Assembly: GCF_037975245.1 (NCBI RefSeq)
Contig: NC_092561.1
Location: 16,189,001 to 16,253,000 of the forward strand
DNA from: Apostichopus japonicus
Lineage: Eukaryota; Echinodermata; Holothuroidea; Aspidochirotida; Stichopodidae
DNA length: 64,000 nucleotides
Direction: 5' to 3'
In this document: positions 1 through 11,366 of the stretch, piece after piece
Layout of the letters: the number at the start of each line of letters is the position of its first letter
How positions within the stretch are numbered: position 1 is the stretch's first letter
Translations under genes and position numbers: made by a program
Notes under the pieces: generated by a model
The model's database searches: none
Told to the model about the DNA's origin: nothing
Seen by the model: the letters and a program-made list of their open reading frames with translations, nothing else

Positions 1-979
<979 letters not shown>

Positions 980-1015
980 ATCGTATCTGTCTCCGACGGA
1001 TTCTCGAAAACCAAC

Positions 1016-1031
1016 GGCTCTTTTAAGGGCC
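1016..1031 (+). terminator. H3 mRNA 3' stem-loop and downstream element
   Basis: GGCTCTTTTAAGGGCC starts 36 nt after the stop codon. It forms a 6-bp stem with a UUUA loop, the site bound by SLBP for non-polyadenylated 3'-end formation. The fourth base pair is a U-G wobble. A histone downstream element candidate for U7 pairing (CCAGTTAAAGCAG, about 1042-1054) follows 10 nt later. A further conserved block with AACATGC lies at 1072-1078. Confidence 0.92.
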
Positions 1032-1098
1032 ATCATATCTACCAGTTAAAGCAGATTTTTCTCTCCCTCCGAACATGCAACTTGTCGTCTCATTATTA

Positions 1099-1123
1099 TT
1101 TTTTTTTTTTTTTTTTTTTTTTT
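1099..1123 (+). repeat. T25 homopolymer tract
   Basis: An uninterrupted run of 25 T lies about 70 bp after the H3 stem-loop. The same run is in every unit with 25 T, except unit 10, which has 26. It accounts for one of the unit length differences. Confidence 0.95.
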
Positions 1124-1254
1124 AATGATTATCATTATTATTGTAATTATTACTTCTATGCTGGGTGGTTGGTGATTCCCTTCGTGCATGATGCAATTCA
1201 CTAATCAATAATCAAAGTGAGCTTATCCCTAACTCATAATCATAACCCCTAATC

Positions 1255-1269
1255 CACACACACACACAC
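1255..1269. repeat. (CA)n microsatellite
   Basis: Seven and a half CA dinucleotides lie in the H3-H2A spacer. The length did not change in the units I compared. Confidence 0.85.
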
Positions 1270-1418
1270 TCTATCCTAATCGCCTTGGTATTATAAGCGT
1301 GTTAACATGGGTTGACACACATCAGCGTGTATGTTAACGATCTCCAATACAAGAGAAGTAAATCTTAAAAACGTAGTAATATCTCTATCGTTCAAAGCAC
1401 GGAAGATCTTAAATTTAA

Positions 1419-1583
1419 TACCACTGCCATAACAGTTTACCTGCCTCGGGCATTTCAATAGGCTCTCGCAGTAGATCGGGGGAAAATTTGAGCTGATGCT
1501 CGTTCCCTCGGCTTGGCTTTGCGAATTGATTACGTAACACACCGACTAAAATTTCCAGACTTAATAACATTGAAAGGTGCGAA
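1419..1583 (+). repeat. Diverged spacer repeat, copy A
   Basis: This roughly 165-bp segment aligns over its whole length with the reverse complement of 4415-4585 in the H2B-H4 spacer. Shared blocks in order are TACCACTGCCA, AACAGTTT, GCCTCGGGCATTT, GTAGATC, GGCTTGGC, GATTACGTAACAC, TTCCAGACT and GAAAGGTGC. The block GATTACGTAACAC contains the palindrome TTACGTAA (1530-1537). No ORF is conserved between the two copies. It may be a relic of a short dispersed element. Confidence 0.75.
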
Positions 1584-1775
1584 ACGATTAATACTTGCGG
1601 TAGTATATGCCTCGTTAGTTGTTACAAGTTTCAAATTTCTAAGACTATTAATAATAAAGCCCTTAGGATCTGACTTAACACCCCAGATGCATTGCTACCA
1701 GTAAGCTCATTGAAGCAGCAAAACTCAATATCTATTTTTATTTCAAACCCCAAAAGTTACAAAAATTATTAATAA

Positions 1776-1793
1776 ATAATAATAATAATAATA
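1776..1793. repeat. (AAT)n microsatellite
   Basis: A run of AAT triplets in the H3-H2A spacer, repeated in every unit. Confidence 0.85.
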
Positions 1794-2117
1794 AGTTCCC
1801 TTTATCCCCTAATCCAAGATCTCTTGCTAAATACTTAATTCATAAAACCTGCGGCCAAAATCATGTGAAAAGTTCCCTACATACATTATATATAGTTTTT
1901 TAATTTTTTTTATTTTATGGGATGTTAGATTTCTGTCCAGCAGGAGTTTTCACTCAAATCTTGGGGTTTCTGACCTTTGGTTTTTGGCTGAGGGTCCGAA
2001 GCCCCACGATTATTAGGGTTGCAGCTAGCTGATACATCTAACTTAAAAGGAGAAATAAGACACTGACGCAAGCATGTTTGAGGAGAGGAATGAGTATGTC
2101 TTTCTGGGTGATTTGAT

Positions 2118-2133
2118 GGCCCTTAAAAGAGCC
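2118..2133 (-). terminator. H2A mRNA 3' stem-loop and downstream element
   Basis: On the minus strand the same 16-base stem-loop as in H3 starts 38 nt after the H2A stop codon. It is followed by CCCAGAAAGA, the closest match in the unit to the classic purine-rich histone downstream element. AACATGC follows at 2072-2078. Confidence 0.92.
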
Positions 2134-2171
2134 GTTGGTAATCGATGGGCGATTGCAATGCAACCTCCCCT

Positions 2172-2552
2172 TTAAGCCTTCTTGCCTCCGGATGTCTTCT
2201 TGGGTAGAAGGACAGCCTGGATGTTTGGAAGAACACCTCCCTGGGCGATGGTGACTCCGCTCAAGAGTTTGTTCAACTCCTCGTCGTTTCGGATGGCGAG
2301 TTGGAGATGACGGGGGATGATCCTGGTCTTCTTGTTGTCACGTGCAGCGTTACCGGCCAATTCCAAGATCTCGGCGGCGAGGTATTCTAGTACGGCAGCC
2401 AGGTAGACGGGTGCGCCAGCGCCGATCCTCTGGGCGTAATTTCCTCTTCGCAGGAACCTGTGTACACGACCTACTGGGAATTGAAGCCCTGCTCTTGCAG
2501 ATCGACTCTTGGCCTTTGCCCTGGCCTTACCACCTTTGCCCCTGCCAGTCAT
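2172..2552 (-). CDS. H2A: Histone H2A, unit 1
   Basis: This core histone dimerises with H2B and closes the nucleosome core. The 126-residue protein starts [11 protein letters not shown], carries the H2A signature [10 protein letters not shown] (residues 21-30) and the three-helix histone fold, and ends with [12 protein letters not shown]. The acidic patch is complete (E55, E60, E63, D89, E90, E91 without the initiator Met), as is the C-terminal lysine pair K117/K118 that corresponds to the ubiquitination site. There is no C-terminal SQ motif, so it is not H2A.X, and the core sequence is canonical rather than H2A.Z. Unusually, the residue after Met is Thr where most canonical H2A has the phosphorylatable Ser1. 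It shares a 364-bp divergent promoter with H2B (2917-3288). Confidence 0.99.
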   Translation of the reverse strand: MTGRGKGGKARAKAKSRSARAGLQFPVGRVHRFLRRGNYAQRIGAGAPVYLAAVLEYLAAEILELAGNAARDNKKTRIIPRHLQLAIRNDEELNKLLSGVTIAQGGVLPNIQAVLLPKKTSGGKKA

Positions 2553-2916
2553 GATGAAGTAAATTTGGGTATGTTTTCGACTTGAAACGAATCAAAGAAA
2601 TGATTTGCCTGCCGGAAAGCTCTCATTCAAGTAGTCCGGACTCTAAAGCTACAGCACAGTGCCCTTATGAGGGGATTCTTTGCCACCCTTTGCCCTGATC
2701 GTACAATGCGTGAAAGAATTAAGAAAAGCTTCCGCATTGTGATTGGCCAGCTCGTGTGTGCTGTGCAATGCATAGCACGTGCTTTGTCAATATGGGAAGT
2801 TTTTCTGCTTCGCTGAAGTGATATCAAATCTGTCATAAATACATTTCGCAGCGTGGAGGACACTCATTCACTCATCGCTTTACTTACCGTATCGCAACGA
2901 AAACTTCACGTCCAAA
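2553..2916. promoter_or_regulatory. H2A-H2B divergent promoter, unit 1
   Basis: A single bidirectional promoter for the dimer partners. For H2B there is a TATA-like ATAAATA (2835-2841) and, 31 bp on, TCATTCA (2864-2870), a match to the histone cap motif PyCATTCPu. For H2A the minus strand has a weak TATA-like ATAAGG (2664-2669). A reverse CCAAT box (ATTGG, 2742-2746) lies near the middle. A 10-bp palindrome AGCACGTGCT (2774-2783) contains a CACGTG E-box. None of these has been tested. Confidence 0.75.
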
Positions 2917-3288
2917 ATGGCACCAAAAGCTGCAGGAAAGGGAGCAAAGAAGGCCGCCAAGTCCAAGGCACCTCGCAACCCAGGAGACAAGAAGAGGCGA
3001 AGGACCAGGCGTGAGACTTACAGTATCTACATCTACAAAGTCATGAAGCAGGTCCACCCAGACACCGGTATCTCTAGCCGTGCTATGTCTATCATGAACA
3101 GCTTCGTGAACGACATCTTCGAGCGTATCGCCGCCGAAGCTTCCCGTTTGGCCCACTACAACAGGAAGTCCACCATCACCAGTCGGGAGGTCCAGACCGC
3201 CGTCAGACTGTTGCTGCCTGGTGAGCTCGCCAAGCATGCCGTCTCAGAGGGTACCAAGGCTGTCACCAAGTACACCACCTCCAAGTAG
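2917..3288 (+). CDS. H2B: Histone H2B, unit 1
   Basis: This core histone is the dimer partner of H2A. The 123-residue ORF begins [15 protein letters not shown] and has a basic repression-domain block KKRRRTRR (residues 25-32). The histone fold follows, with the hallmark [19 protein letters not shown] (45-63), and the C-terminal helix ends AVTKYTTSK. The Lys at residue 118 of the ORF corresponds to the ubiquitinated human K120. Residue 43 is Met, where KVLKQVHP is usual in animals, and residue 83 is Arg where Lys is common. The N-terminal tail lacks the SPKK-type repeats of echinoid sperm H2B, so this is a somatic or embryonic type. The ATG is the first after the cap-like TCATTCA and gives a leader of about 50 nt. 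Confidence 0.99.
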   Translation: MAPKAAGKGAKKAAKSKAPRNPGDKKRRRTRRETYSIYIYKVMKQVHPDTGISSRAMSIMNSFVNDIFERIAAEASRLAHYNRKSTITSREVQTAVRLLLPGELAKHAVSEGTKAVTKYTTSK

Positions 3289-3323
3289 ATTGTTCTTCTC
3301 GTGTAGAAGGCTCGACATCCAAC

Positions 3324-3339
3324 GGCTCTTTTAAGGGCC
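3324..3339 (+). terminator. H2B mRNA 3' stem-loop and downstream element
   Basis: The same 16-base stem-loop starts 35 nt after the stop codon. A purine-rich downstream element candidate CCAGAAACGGCAGA lies at 3350-3363, and AACATGC at 3382-3388, 43 nt after the stem-loop. Confidence 0.92.
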
Positions 3340-3493
3340 ATCCTATATTCCAGAAACGGCAGACTTATCTCCCCCTCCTCAAACATGCAGTTTCGTTGTC
3401 TCTTATTTTAAGTAATCTAACATTGTATCATATATACCTGTTACTCTCAAGCCATTGACCGTGTAGTTGATCACGTTCTGGGGCCCGTTTATC

Positions 3494-3552
3494 GATAATA
3501 ATAATATTAATAAGTGATATTTATATAGCGCATAATCAGCAAAGCTGCGCCA
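3494..3552 (-). repeat. Retroposon-tail-like sequence
   Basis: Read on the minus strand the segment runs GGCGCAGC, then TGCGCTATATAAATATCA, then several ATT triplets. The pattern GCGCTATATAAAT followed by ATT repeats resembles the 3' tails of L2/CR1-type retroposons and the SINEs they mobilise in marine animals. No reverse transcriptase ORF is nearby, so it would be a truncated fossil. The call rests on recalled family resemblance. Confidence 0.4.
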
Positions 3553-3726
3553 AAAAAAGAAAAAAAAAAGAAGTAAAAGCCAAAGGCAACAATATAAAAA
3601 AAAAAAAAAAACACACCCGTACTAAACGATACTAAAACGCATATAGTCCAAAACAATTTAAGAAGCATGTAAATAGATTCAATCATAGTCCAGGTTTAAA
3701 TATATATAAGTATGAGGAACTATAGT

Positions 3727-3951
3727 ACAGTAAGAGAATTATTGTAAAAGCCTAAATACTAAACGATACAAAATAGAGCCCTAAACGTAGTAAATAAATG
3801 AAAATTTTTAAATTAAAAAAAAAAAAAAAACATTACAGTAAGAGAATTATTACAAAATCCTAAAACAGATCAAATACCCAATACTGAACGATACAAAATA
3901 GAGTCTAAACGTACTAAATAAATGAAAGATAAATATTAAAAAAAATAAAAT
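3727..3951. repeat. Degenerate tandem duplication (about 108 bp)
   Basis: Two copies start with ACAGTAAGAGAATTATT at 3727 and ACAGTAAGAGAATTATTAC at 3835. Both continue through CGATACAAAATAGAG, TAAACGTA and TAAATAAATGAAA into an A-rich tail (A16 in the first). A looser relative (GTACTAAACGATACTAAA, about 3620) precedes them. The second 100-N gap falls inside the equivalent of this duplication in unit 11. Confidence 0.8.
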
Positions 3952-4414
3952 GTTCAGAATTAAGTAACTAGTTCCAAACGTAGTATCTATGCACAATAAC
4001 AGTTAAAACACAGTCAATCACACAGTAAAAGCGAGTCTAACATAATATGCTTTCAAAGCAGTTTTTAAAAGTGGTAAGAGAAATGCATACACTCACAGAG
4101 TTCGGTATAGGCATTCTGGGAGCGCTGACTGAGAAGGCTCTGTCGCCGGTCTTGCATCTTGTTCTCTTCTCCTTGAGCAATTCCTGCGATGATGACCGTA
4201 GGGTTCTGCTAGGTTTGTACGGTGTAAGGAGACAAGACAGGTATTAGAATCCATAATAATCCATAATAAATCCAACAATAACGATAAATAACCTCTAAGT
4301 CCTCCCCCACCACACACAAACACTCAATAGTTTCACTTGCGATGATCGCGACATAGCCACATATGAAAATCCGCTCTTTAGTAAGACTGACGTTCATTTT
4401 TCGCCACTGTCAAC

Positions 4415-4585
4415 TTCTGCACCTTTCTAGCTAATTAGTCTGGAACAATAGCATGCGTGTTACGTAATCGACTCGCCAAGCCTAGCGAGCTTGGAAAAGT
4501 AACTTCCTCGGCTCACATTACCAGTGATCTACCGCGTGAGCCAAATAAAATGCCCGAGGCAAGGGAAACTGTTCTGGCAGTGGTA
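4415..4585 (-). repeat. Diverged spacer repeat, copy B
   Basis: This is the inverted partner of 1419-1583. On the minus strand it contains GGCTCACGCGGTAGATCAC, which matches a typical tRNA D-arm (A-box region) at about 15 of 19 bases, and then TGGTAATGTGAGCC. It also has a hairpin, GGCTCAC pairing with GTGAGCC. A tRNA-derived SINE relic is possible, but the B box is not convincing. The palindrome TTACGTAA is at 4460-4467. Confidence 0.7.
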
Positions 4586-4688
4586 AAAAAAGGGCGCATT
4601 TTCAAATGATATGTTGTCTCGCATTTGGGACTAATCGTGTAACGGTACAGTCGTGCATGCATTGTGTTCAATGGACAAGTAGCGATTC

Positions 4689-4712
4689 GGGAGGGGGGTG
4701 GAGGGGTGGGGG
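4689..4712 (+). other. G-quadruplex-type motif
   Basis: Four G runs of lengths 3, 6, 4 and 5 are separated by A, TGGA and T, which satisfies the standard G3+ N1-7 pattern. It lies between the converging H2B and H4 genes in each unit with this spacer complete. In the inverted unit the C-rich form is on the plus strand at 62432-62455. Confidence 0.75.
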
Positions 4713-5211
4713 AAGTTCGTATTGTCTTGCTTCTTGGGTCGTATGTCTTAGAACTTCACTGGTTTGCTGTATTGGTGAACTGGGGGTTGTTGCAGAATTT
4801 TATTACGTATAATAACCGACTTCACTTGAGTATAAATAAAAGGAGTTTACCCCTGCTCGACCTTCGCAAGAGGTCCTACGGGGGATAATATTGAAGTTTT
4901 GTAGAATAGACACTTCTTTTTTTTTCCTAGGGAAAGTTGTCTATATAAACAAACAGGAGGTCGGAACTGAAGAGCCAATTAGGTAGGGATTACTAAAGGG
5001 GGGGGGGACTTCACTTGAGGGAGGGGGTGGATTTCAATTACGGTGTTTTGAAATTTCTAGCAAAATTGCCTATGCATATAACTTATTTTGCCCGATGCTG
5101 GCGTATACATACACACACACATACATTCACTCACACAAAGAAAAGAATTAAGACGACGAATTGCATGTTTCGAGGGAGAGGAATGAGTAACTCTCTCTGG
5201 GGATATTTGAT

Positions 5212-5227
5212 GGCCCTTAAAAGAGCC
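5212..5227 (-). terminator. H4 mRNA 3' stem-loop and downstream element
   Basis: The same 16-base stem-loop on the minus strand starts 39 nt after the H4 stop. It is followed by CCCCAGAGAGAG as the downstream element candidate and by AACATGC (5163-5169). Confidence 0.92.
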
Positions 5228-5266
5228 GTTGGATTTCGATTCGTCTTCGTGACAGGAAAGATGCAT

Positions 5267-6737
<1,471 letters not shown>

Positions 6738-7929
6738 ATCGTATCTGTCTCCGACGGATTCTCGAAAACCAACGGCTCTTTTAAGGGCCATCATATCTAC
6801 CAGTTAAAGCAGATTTTTCTCTCCCTCCGAACATGCAACTTGTCGTCTCATTATTATTTTTTTTTTTTTTTTTTTTTTTTTAATGATTATCATTATTATT
6901 GTAATTATTACTTCTATGCTGGGTGGTTGGTGATTCCCTTCGTGCATGATGCAATTCACTAATCAATAATCAAAGTGAGCTTATCCCTAACTCATAATCA
7001 TAACCCCTAATCCACACACACACACACTCTATCCTAATCGCCTTGGTATTATAAGCGTGTTAACATGGGTTGACACACATCAGCGTGTATGTTAACGATC
7101 TCCAATACAAGAGAAGTAAATCTTAAAAACGTAGTAATATCTCTATCGTTCAAAGCACGGAAGATCTTAAATTTAATACCACTGCCATAACAGTTTACCT
7201 GCCTCGGGCATTTCAATAGGCTCTCGCAGTAGATCGGGGGAAAATTTGAGCTGATGCTCGTTCCCTCGGCTTGGCTTTGCGAATTGATTACGTAACACAC
7301 CGACTAAAATTTCCAGACTTAATAACATTGAAAGGTGCGAAACGATTAATACTTGCGGTAGTATATGCCTCGTTAGTTGTTACAAGTTTCAAATTTCTAA
7401 GACTATTAATAATAAAGCCCTTAGGATCTGACTTAACACCCCAGATGCATTGCTACCAGTAAGCTCATTGAAGCAGCAAAACTCAATATCTATTTTTATT
7501 TCAAACCCCAAAAGTTACAAAAATTATTAATAAATAATAATAATAATAATAAGTTCCCTTTATCCCCTAATCCAAGATCTCTTGCTAAATACTTAATTCA
7601 TAAAACCTGCGGCCAAAATCATGTGAAAAGTTCCCTACATACATTATATATAGTTTTTTAATTTTTTTTATTTTATGGGATGTTAGATTTCTGTCCAGCA
7701 GGAGTTTTCACTCAAATCTTGGGGTTTCTGACCTTTGGTTTTTGGCTGAGGGTCCGAAGCCCCACGATTATTAGGGTTGCAGCTAGCTGATACATCTAAC
7801 TTAAAAGGAGAAATAAGACACTGACGCAAGCATGTTTGAGGAGAGGAATGAGTATGTCTTTCTGGGTGATTTGATGGCCCTTAAAAGAGCCGTTGGTAAT
7901 CGATGGGCGATTGCAATGCAACCTCCCCT

Positions 7930-8310
7930 TTAAGCCTTCTTGCCTCCGGATGTCTTCTTGGGTAGAAGGACAGCCTGGATGTTTGGAAGAACACCTCCCT
8001 GGGCGATGGTGACTCCGCTCAAGAGTTTGTTCAACTCCTCGTCGTTTCGGATGGCGAGTTGGAGATGACGGGGGATGATCCTGGTCTTCTTGTTGTCACG
8101 TGCAGCGTTACCGGCCAATTCCAAGATCTCGGCGGCGAGGTATTCTAGTACGGCAGCCAGGTAGACGGGTGCGCCAGCGCCGATCCTCTGGGCGTAATTT
8201 CCTCTTCGCAGGAACCTGTGTACACGACCTACTGGGAATTGAAGCCCTGCTCTTGCAGATCGACTCTTGGCCTTTGCCCTGGCCTTACCACCTTTGCCCC
8301 TGCCAGTCAT
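7930..8310 (-). CDS. H2A: Histone H2A, unit 2
   Basis: The 126-residue protein is identical to the H2A at 2172-2552, including the N-terminal Thr. The stem-loop is at 7876-7891 (minus). It shares its promoter with H2B at 8675. Confidence 0.99.
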   Translation of the reverse strand: MTGRGKGGKARAKAKSRSARAGLQFPVGRVHRFLRRGNYAQRIGAGAPVYLAAVLEYLAAEILELAGNAARDNKKTRIIPRHLQLAIRNDEELNKLLSGVTIAQGGVLPNIQAVLLPKKTSGGKKA

Positions 8311-8674
8311 GATGAAGTAAATTTGGGTATGTTTTCGACTTGAAACGAATCAAAGAAATGATTTGCCTGCCGGAAAGCTCTCATTCAAGTAGTCCGGACT
8401 CTAAAGCTACAGCACAGTGCCCTTATGAGGGGATTCTTTGCCACCCTTTGCCCTGATCGTACAATGCGTGAAAGAATTAAGAAAAGCTTCCGCATTGTGA
8501 TTGGCCAGCTCGTGTGTGCTGTGCAATGCATAGCACGTGCTTTGTCAATATGGGAAGTTTTTCTGCTTCGCTGAAGTGATATCAAATCTGTCATAAATAC
8601 ATTTCGCAGCGTGGAGGACACTCATTCACTCATCGCTTTACTTACCGTATCGCAACGAAAACTTCACGTCCAAA

Positions 8675-9046
8675 ATGGCACCAAAAGCTGCAGGAAAGGG
8701 AGCAAAGAAGGCCGCCAAGTCCAAGGCACCTCGCAACCCAGGAGACAAGAAGAGGCGAAGGACCAGGCGTGAGACTTACAGTATCTACATCTACAAAGTC
8801 ATGAAGCAGGTCCACCCAGACACCGGTATCTCTAGCCGTGCTATGTCTATCATGAACAGCTTCGTGAACGACATCTTCGAGCGTATCGCCGCCGAAGCTT
8901 CCCGTTTGGCCCACTACAACAGGAAGTCCACCATCACCAGTCGGGAGGTCCAGACCGCCGTCAGACTGTTGCTGCCTGGTGAGCTCGCCAAGCATGCCGT
9001 CTCAGAGGGTACCAAGGCTGTCACCAAGTACACCACCTCCAAGTAG
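8675..9046 (+). CDS. H2B: Histone H2B, unit 2
   Basis: The 123-residue protein is identical to the H2B at 2917-3288. The stem-loop is at 9082-9097. Confidence 0.99.
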   Translation: MAPKAAGKGAKKAAKSKAPRNPGDKKRRRTRRETYSIYIYKVMKQVHPDTGISSRAMSIMNSFVNDIFERIAAEASRLAHYNRKSTITSREVQTAVRLLLPGELAKHAVSEGTKAVTKYTTSK

Positions 9047-11024
9047 ATTGTTCTTCTCGTGTAGAAGGCTCGACATCCAACGGCTCTTTTAAGGGCCATC
9101 CTATATTCCAGAAACGGCAGACTTATCTCCCCCTCCTCAAACATGCAGTTTCGTTGTCTCTTATTTTAAGTAATCTAACATTGTATCATATATACCTGTT
9201 ACTCTCAAGCCATTGACCGTGTAGTTGATCACGTTCTGGGGCCCGTTTATCGATAATAATAATATTAATAAGTGATATTTATATAGCGCATAATCAGCAA
9301 AGCTGCGCCAAAAAAAGAAAAAAAAAAGAAGTAAAAGCCAAAGGCAACAATATAAAAAAAAAAAAAAAACACACCCGTACTAAACGATACTAAAACGCAT
9401 ATAGTCCAAAACAATTTAAGAAGCATGTAAATAGATTCAATCATAGTCCAGGTTTAAATATATATAAGTATGAGGAACTATAGTACAGTAAGAGAATTAT
9501 TGTAAAAGCCTAAATACTAAACGATACAAAATAGAGCCCTAAACGTAGTAAATAAATGAAAATTTTTAAATTAAAAAAAAAAAAAAAACATTACAGTAAG
9601 AGAATTATTACAAAATCCTAAAACAGATCAAATACCCAATACTGAACGATACAAAATAGAGTCTAAACGTACTAAATAAATGAAAGATAAATATTAAAAA
9701 AAATAAAATGTTCAGAATTAAGTAACTAGTTCCAAACGTAGTATCTATGCACAATAACAGTTAAAACACAGTCAATCACACAGTAAAAGCGAGTCTAACA
9801 TAATATGCTTTCAAAGCAGTTTTTAAAAGTGGTAAGAGAAATGCATACACTCACAGAGTTCGGTATAGGCATTCTGGGAGCGCTGACTGAGAAGGCTCTG
9901 TCGCCGGTCTTGCATCTTGTTCTCTTCTCCTTGAGCAATTCCTGCGATGATGACCGTAGGGTTCTGCTAGGTTTGTACGGTGTAAGGAGACAAGACAGGT
10001 ATTAGAATCCATAATAATCCATAATAAATCCAACAATAACGATAAATAACCTCTAAGTCCTCCCCCACCACACACAAACACTCAATAGTTTCACTTGCGA
10101 TGATCGCGACATAGCCACATATGAAAATCCGCTCTTTAGTAAGACTGACGTTCATTTTTCGCCACTGTCAACTTCTGCACCTTTCTAGCTAATTAGTCTG
10201 GAACAATAGCATGCGTGTTACGTAATCGACTCGCCAAGCCTAGCGAGCTTGGAAAAGTAACTTCCTCGGCTCACATTACCAGTGATCTACCGCGTGAGCC
10301 AAATAAAATGCCCGAGGCAAGGGAAACTGTTCTGGCAGTGGTAAAAAAAGGGCGCATTTTCAAATGATATGTTGTCTCGCATTTGGGACTAATCGTGTAA
10401 CGGTACAGTCGTGCATGCATTGTGTTCAATGGACAAGTAGCGATTCGGGAGGGGGGTGGAGGGGTGGGGGAAGTTCGTATTGTCTTGCTTCTTGGGTCGT
10501 ATGTCTTAGAACTTCACTGGTTTGCTGTATTGGTGAACTGGGGGTTGTTGCAGAATTTTATTACGTATAATAACCGACTTCACTTGAGTATAAATAAAAG
10601 GAGTTTACCCCTGCTCGACCTTCGCAAGAGGTCCTACGGGGGATAATATTGAAGTTTTGTAGAATAGACACTTCTTTTTTTTTCCTAGGGAAAGTTGTCT
10701 ATATAAACAAACAGGAGGTCGGAACTGAAGAGCCAATTAGGTAGGGATTACTAAAGGGGGGGGGGACTTCACTTGAGGGAGGGGGTGGATTTCAATTACG
10801 GTGTTTTGAAATTTCTAGCAAAATTGCCTATGCATATAACTTATTTTGCCCGATGCTGGCGTATACATACACACACACATACATTCACTCACACAAAGAA
10901 AAGAATTAAGACGACGAATTGCATGTTTCGAGGGAGAGGAATGAGTAACTCTCTCTGGGGATATTTGATGGCCCTTAAAAGAGCCGTTGGATTTCGATTC
11001 GTCTTCGTGACAGGAAAGATGCAT

Positions 11025-11366
<342 letters not shown>

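Larger units (their letters stand above)
980..2171. other. H3-H2A convergent spacer, unit 1
   Basis: After the H3 3' signals this AT-rich spacer holds a 25-base T run (1099-1123), a (CA)n stretch (1255-1269), a diverged repeat shared with the other long spacer (1419-1583) and an (AAT)n stretch (about 1776-1793). The H2A 3' signals enter from the right (2072-2133). Short ORFs here have no recognisable protein similarity. An AATAAA at 1653-1658 is about 670 bp beyond H3 and is probably not used. Confidence 0.85.
3289..5266. other. H2B-H4 convergent spacer, unit 1
   Basis: The longest spacer (1,978 bp). From left to right it holds the H2B 3' signals, a retroposon-tail-like stretch (3494-3552), A-rich tracts, a degenerate tandem duplication (3727-3951), spacer repeat copy B (4415-4585), a G-quadruplex-type motif (4689-4712), two unassigned TATA-like motifs (4831-4838 and 4943-4950), a G10 run (4998-5007), a (CA)n-rich stretch near 5109-5140 and the H4 3' signals (5163-5227). 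No ORF in it resembles a known protein. Confidence 0.85.

Noticed and set aside
1245-1270. CRISPR-like or satellite array
   Set aside because: The short repeats are simple microsatellites. The long-range repetition is the histone unit itself, without spacers of the CRISPR kind.
1291-1704. Short frames of 83 and 63 residues in the H3-H2A spacer as possible small genes
   Set aside because: They overlap the diverged spacer repeat, are not conserved in its second copy and have no histone-type 3' signal or known domain.
2172-2552. H2A variant (H2A.X or H2A.Z)
   Set aside because: There is no C-terminal SQ motif and the core sequence is canonical. The stem-loop and array location fit replication-dependent H2A.
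2884-3237. 117-residue minus-strand frame opposite H2B
   Set aside because: It is antisense to H2B and shows no family features.
3289-5266. Hidden H1, U7 snRNA, 5S rRNA or tRNA gene in the longest spacer
   Set aside because: I saw no lysine/alanine/proline-rich ORF, no Sm-site hairpin of the U7 kind and no complete A and B box pair. Only a decayed tRNA-like A-box region was found.
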